Assembly: GCF_900114085.1 (NCBI RefSeq)
Contig: NZ_FORU01000003.1
Location: forward strand, 124,001 to 188,000
Reading direction: 5' to 3'
DNA length: 64,000 nucleotides
Origin: Myroides guanonis
GTDB lineage: Bacteria > Bacteroidota > Bacteroidia > Flavobacteriales > Flavobacteriaceae
Shown here: positions 63,221 to 64,000 of the stretch, piece after piece
Layout: the number at the start of each line of letters is the position of its first letter
Numbering within the stretch: the stretch's first letter is position 1
Notes under the pieces: model-generated
What the model was told of the DNA's origin: nothing
Databases searched by the model: none
Seen by the model: the letters and a program-made list of their open reading frames with translations, nothing else
Program-made: the position numbers and the translations under genes

Positions 63221-63415
63221 CTTAAGTAGCCCAGAAGGAAACAACAATAAAAGCTTAATTTACTATGTAGAAATCTACAATTTCAATTCTTATATCTTTC
63301 ACACCCCCTATACAGCAACCAAAAGTGCTATATTTTAGCACTAAAAACTCAACAGATGTACTTGTAGCTTCATTGAGAAAGTAGTGTAAGATATTTTAAA
63401 CTATAAATTTTTAAA

Positions 63416-63447
63416 AACAAAAAAACCCACTCGTTTGAGTGGGTTAC
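63416..63447 (-). terminator. Rho-independent terminator of the tRNA-Phe pair
   Basis: Stem AACCCACTC/GAGTGGGTT with a 4-nt loop and a T-run on the minus strand lies directly after the 3' end of the second tRNA-Phe gene. Confidence 0.85.
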
Positions 63448-63453
63448 TTTTTG

Positions 63454-63526
63454 TGGTGCCTCCAGGAATCGAACCAGGGACACAAGGATTTTCAGTCCTT
63501 TGCTCTACCAACTGAGCTAAGGCACC
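63454..63526 (-). tRNA. tRNA-Phe (GAA), downstream copy
   Basis: The minus strand folds as a 73-nt cloverleaf: acceptor GGTGCCT/AGGCACC, D arm TAGCTCAGTTGGTAGAGCA, anticodon stem AAGGA/TCCTT with loop CTGAAAA (anticodon GAA) and T arm CCTGG/CCTGG around TTCGATT. The discriminator is A73 and CCA is not encoded. It is identical to the copy 29 nt upstream and is followed by a terminator. Confidence 0.95.
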
Positions 63527-63555
63527 ATGCCTTATTTTTCTTAGAAGTTTTATTG

Positions 63556-63628
63556 TGGTGCCTCCAGGAATCGAACCAGGGACACAAGGATTTTCAGTCC
63601 TTTGCTCTACCAACTGAGCTAAGGCACC
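63556..63628 (-). tRNA. tRNA-Phe (GAA), promoter-proximal copy
   Basis: It has the same 73-nt sequence and fold as the copy at 63454-63526, with anticodon GAA and discriminator A. A 29-nt spacer separates them. The shared promoter is the minus-strand TATATTTG box at 63674-63681. Confidence 0.95.
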
Positions 63629-63673
63629 ATTTGGCTTCTAAGTATTGAGAGCTGTTGTTCTCTTAAGCGGTTG

Positions 63674-63681
63674 CAAATATA
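63674..63681 (-). promoter_or_regulatory. -7 promoter box for the tRNA-Phe pair
   Basis: The minus strand reads TATATTTG followed by CA, matching TAnnTTTG, 45 nt upstream of the first tRNA 5' end. It is divergent from the coaX promoter. Confidence 0.55.
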
Positions 63682-63729
63682 GAACACAATTTCATTTAAA
63701 CAAAACTTTTAATAGAAAAAATCATTCGC

Positions 63730-63737
63730 TATCTTTG
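63730..63737 (+). promoter_or_regulatory. -7 promoter box for coaX
   Basis: TATCTTTG matches TAnnTTTG, 19 nt upstream of the coaX ATG. Confidence 0.55.
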
Positions 63738-63756
63738 TATTTCAAATATAAATCGA

Positions 63757-64000
63757 ATGATTCTAGCACTTGATATTGGCAACTCTCGAACCAAATTAGC
63801 TTTGTTTGAGAAAGATACGTTAATTCAACATTTAATTTTAGACACTGAAAAAATTAAAAAAGAAATTGAAAATATTTTAAAAAAAATCAATTCTCCTGTC
63901 GAAATCATCGTTTCTTCAGTAGGTAAATGGAATTCACAGAATCTAAAATGGTTGCACAATCTCGGAAAAACAATCATTATTTCACCACAAACCACCATGC
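63757..64000 (+). CDS. coaX: Type III pantothenate kinase, 5' part only
   Basis: The first 81 codons are present before the window ends. The start MILALDIGNSRTKLALFEKD has the DIGNSxTKxAxF phosphate-binding motif of the ASKHA-fold CoaX enzymes, and VEIIVSSVG follows where the second motif region is expected. CoaX phosphorylates pantothenate in the first committed step of coenzyme A synthesis. It is divergent from the tRNA-Phe pair and has its own -7 box. Confidence 0.88.
   Translation, partial: MILALDIGNSRTKLALFEKDTLIQHLILDTEKIKKEIENILKKINSPVEIIVSSVGKWNSQNLKWLHNLGKTIIISPQTTM

Larger units (their letters stand above)
62744..63453. other. Intergenic region between the coiled-coil gene and tRNA-Phe (710 bp)
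   Basis: Contains the terminator at 62755-62800 and the tRNA terminator at 63416-63447. A stretch around 63130-63222 is richer in GC than its surroundings but has only short, interrupted frames. I see no gene or known RNA in the rest. Confidence 0.5.

Noticed and set aside
63401..63648. Open frames on both strands across the tRNA-Phe region
   Set aside because: Both frames consist of repeated translations of the duplicated tRNA genes, so they are not proteins.
1..64000. Insertion sequences, prophage, integron or CRISPR array
   Set aside because: No transposase, integrase, cas gene, phage structural gene or repeat-spacer array was found on either strand.

Overview
The window reads as an AT-rich chromosomal segment from a member of the family Flavobacteriaceae (Bacteroidota). 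Support comes from gliding motility and type IX secretion (T9SS) genes (porV, porU, gldJ, porT), a TamL-type BamA-family lipoprotein, recurring Bacteroidota -7 promoter boxes (TAnnTTTG), near absence of Shine-Dalgarno sites, and lineage-typical versions of AccD and ValS. Genus cannot be fixed from the sequence alone. No insertion sequence, prophage, CRISPR array or plasmid backbone is visible. Nearly everything is core chromosome, densely packed, with clear hairpin terminators between most transcription units.

Layout. 1-7.2 kb (minus strand): tcdA (cut by the window edge)-tatD-valS; a DUF1573 protein on plus; then a CpsB/YwqE-type PHP phosphatase, a DUF4105 membrane protein and a PorV/PorQ-like barrel. 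7.2-9.8 kb: pssA, a CsbD-like protein, a lone sugar transferase, cdd. 9.9-18 kb: porV, porU, gldJ and murF, the conserved T9SS/gliding block. 18-24 kb (minus): mutL-rhomboid-rhomboid-endo/exonuclease and TPR protein-ribH. 24.3-28.2 kb (plus): recF, murB, a GT2-like protein and an ECF sigma factor. 28.3-33.9 kb (minus): DUF721 protein, lipoprotein, ftsY, a 51-residue DUF4295 gene, rpmG, rpmB, cinA, a degenerate HPt-like protein, an FAH-family hydrolase and a DEDDh exonuclease. 34.1-39.1 kb: B12-binding radical SAM protein, small lipoprotein, thioesterase and LTA-synthase-like membrane sulfatase.

39.5-45.1 kb is the most distinctive, accessory-looking stretch: response regulator, sensor kinase, a small triple-cysteine protein, a duplicated Met/His-rich lipoprotein and a TonB-dependent receptor with the C-x3-M and H-x-M residues expected of OprC/NosA-type copper receptors. 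I interpret it as a copper-sensing and copper-uptake module.

45.2-54.8 kb: AI-2E-type permease, menG-porT, a TrmH-type methyltransferase, tamL, fbaA, accD (without zinc-ribbon cysteines) and a MacB-type permease. 55.0-62.7 kb: purH, then the cell-shape operon mreB-mreC-mreD-mrdA-rodA and a secreted Lys-rich coiled-coil protein. 62.8-63.4 kb is non-coding, followed by two identical tandem tRNA-Phe genes (minus) and the 5' end of coaX.

Themes: cell envelope construction (murB, murF, mre/rod, pssA, tamL, T9SS) and translation (valS, rpmB/rpmG, ftsY, tRNA-Phe). Points most worth a second look are the copper module with its palindromes, three proteins that keep a fold but have lost hallmark catalytic residues (GT2-like, HPt-like, MutL nuclease motif), and a short non-coding motif shared between 46.4 and 63.2 kb.
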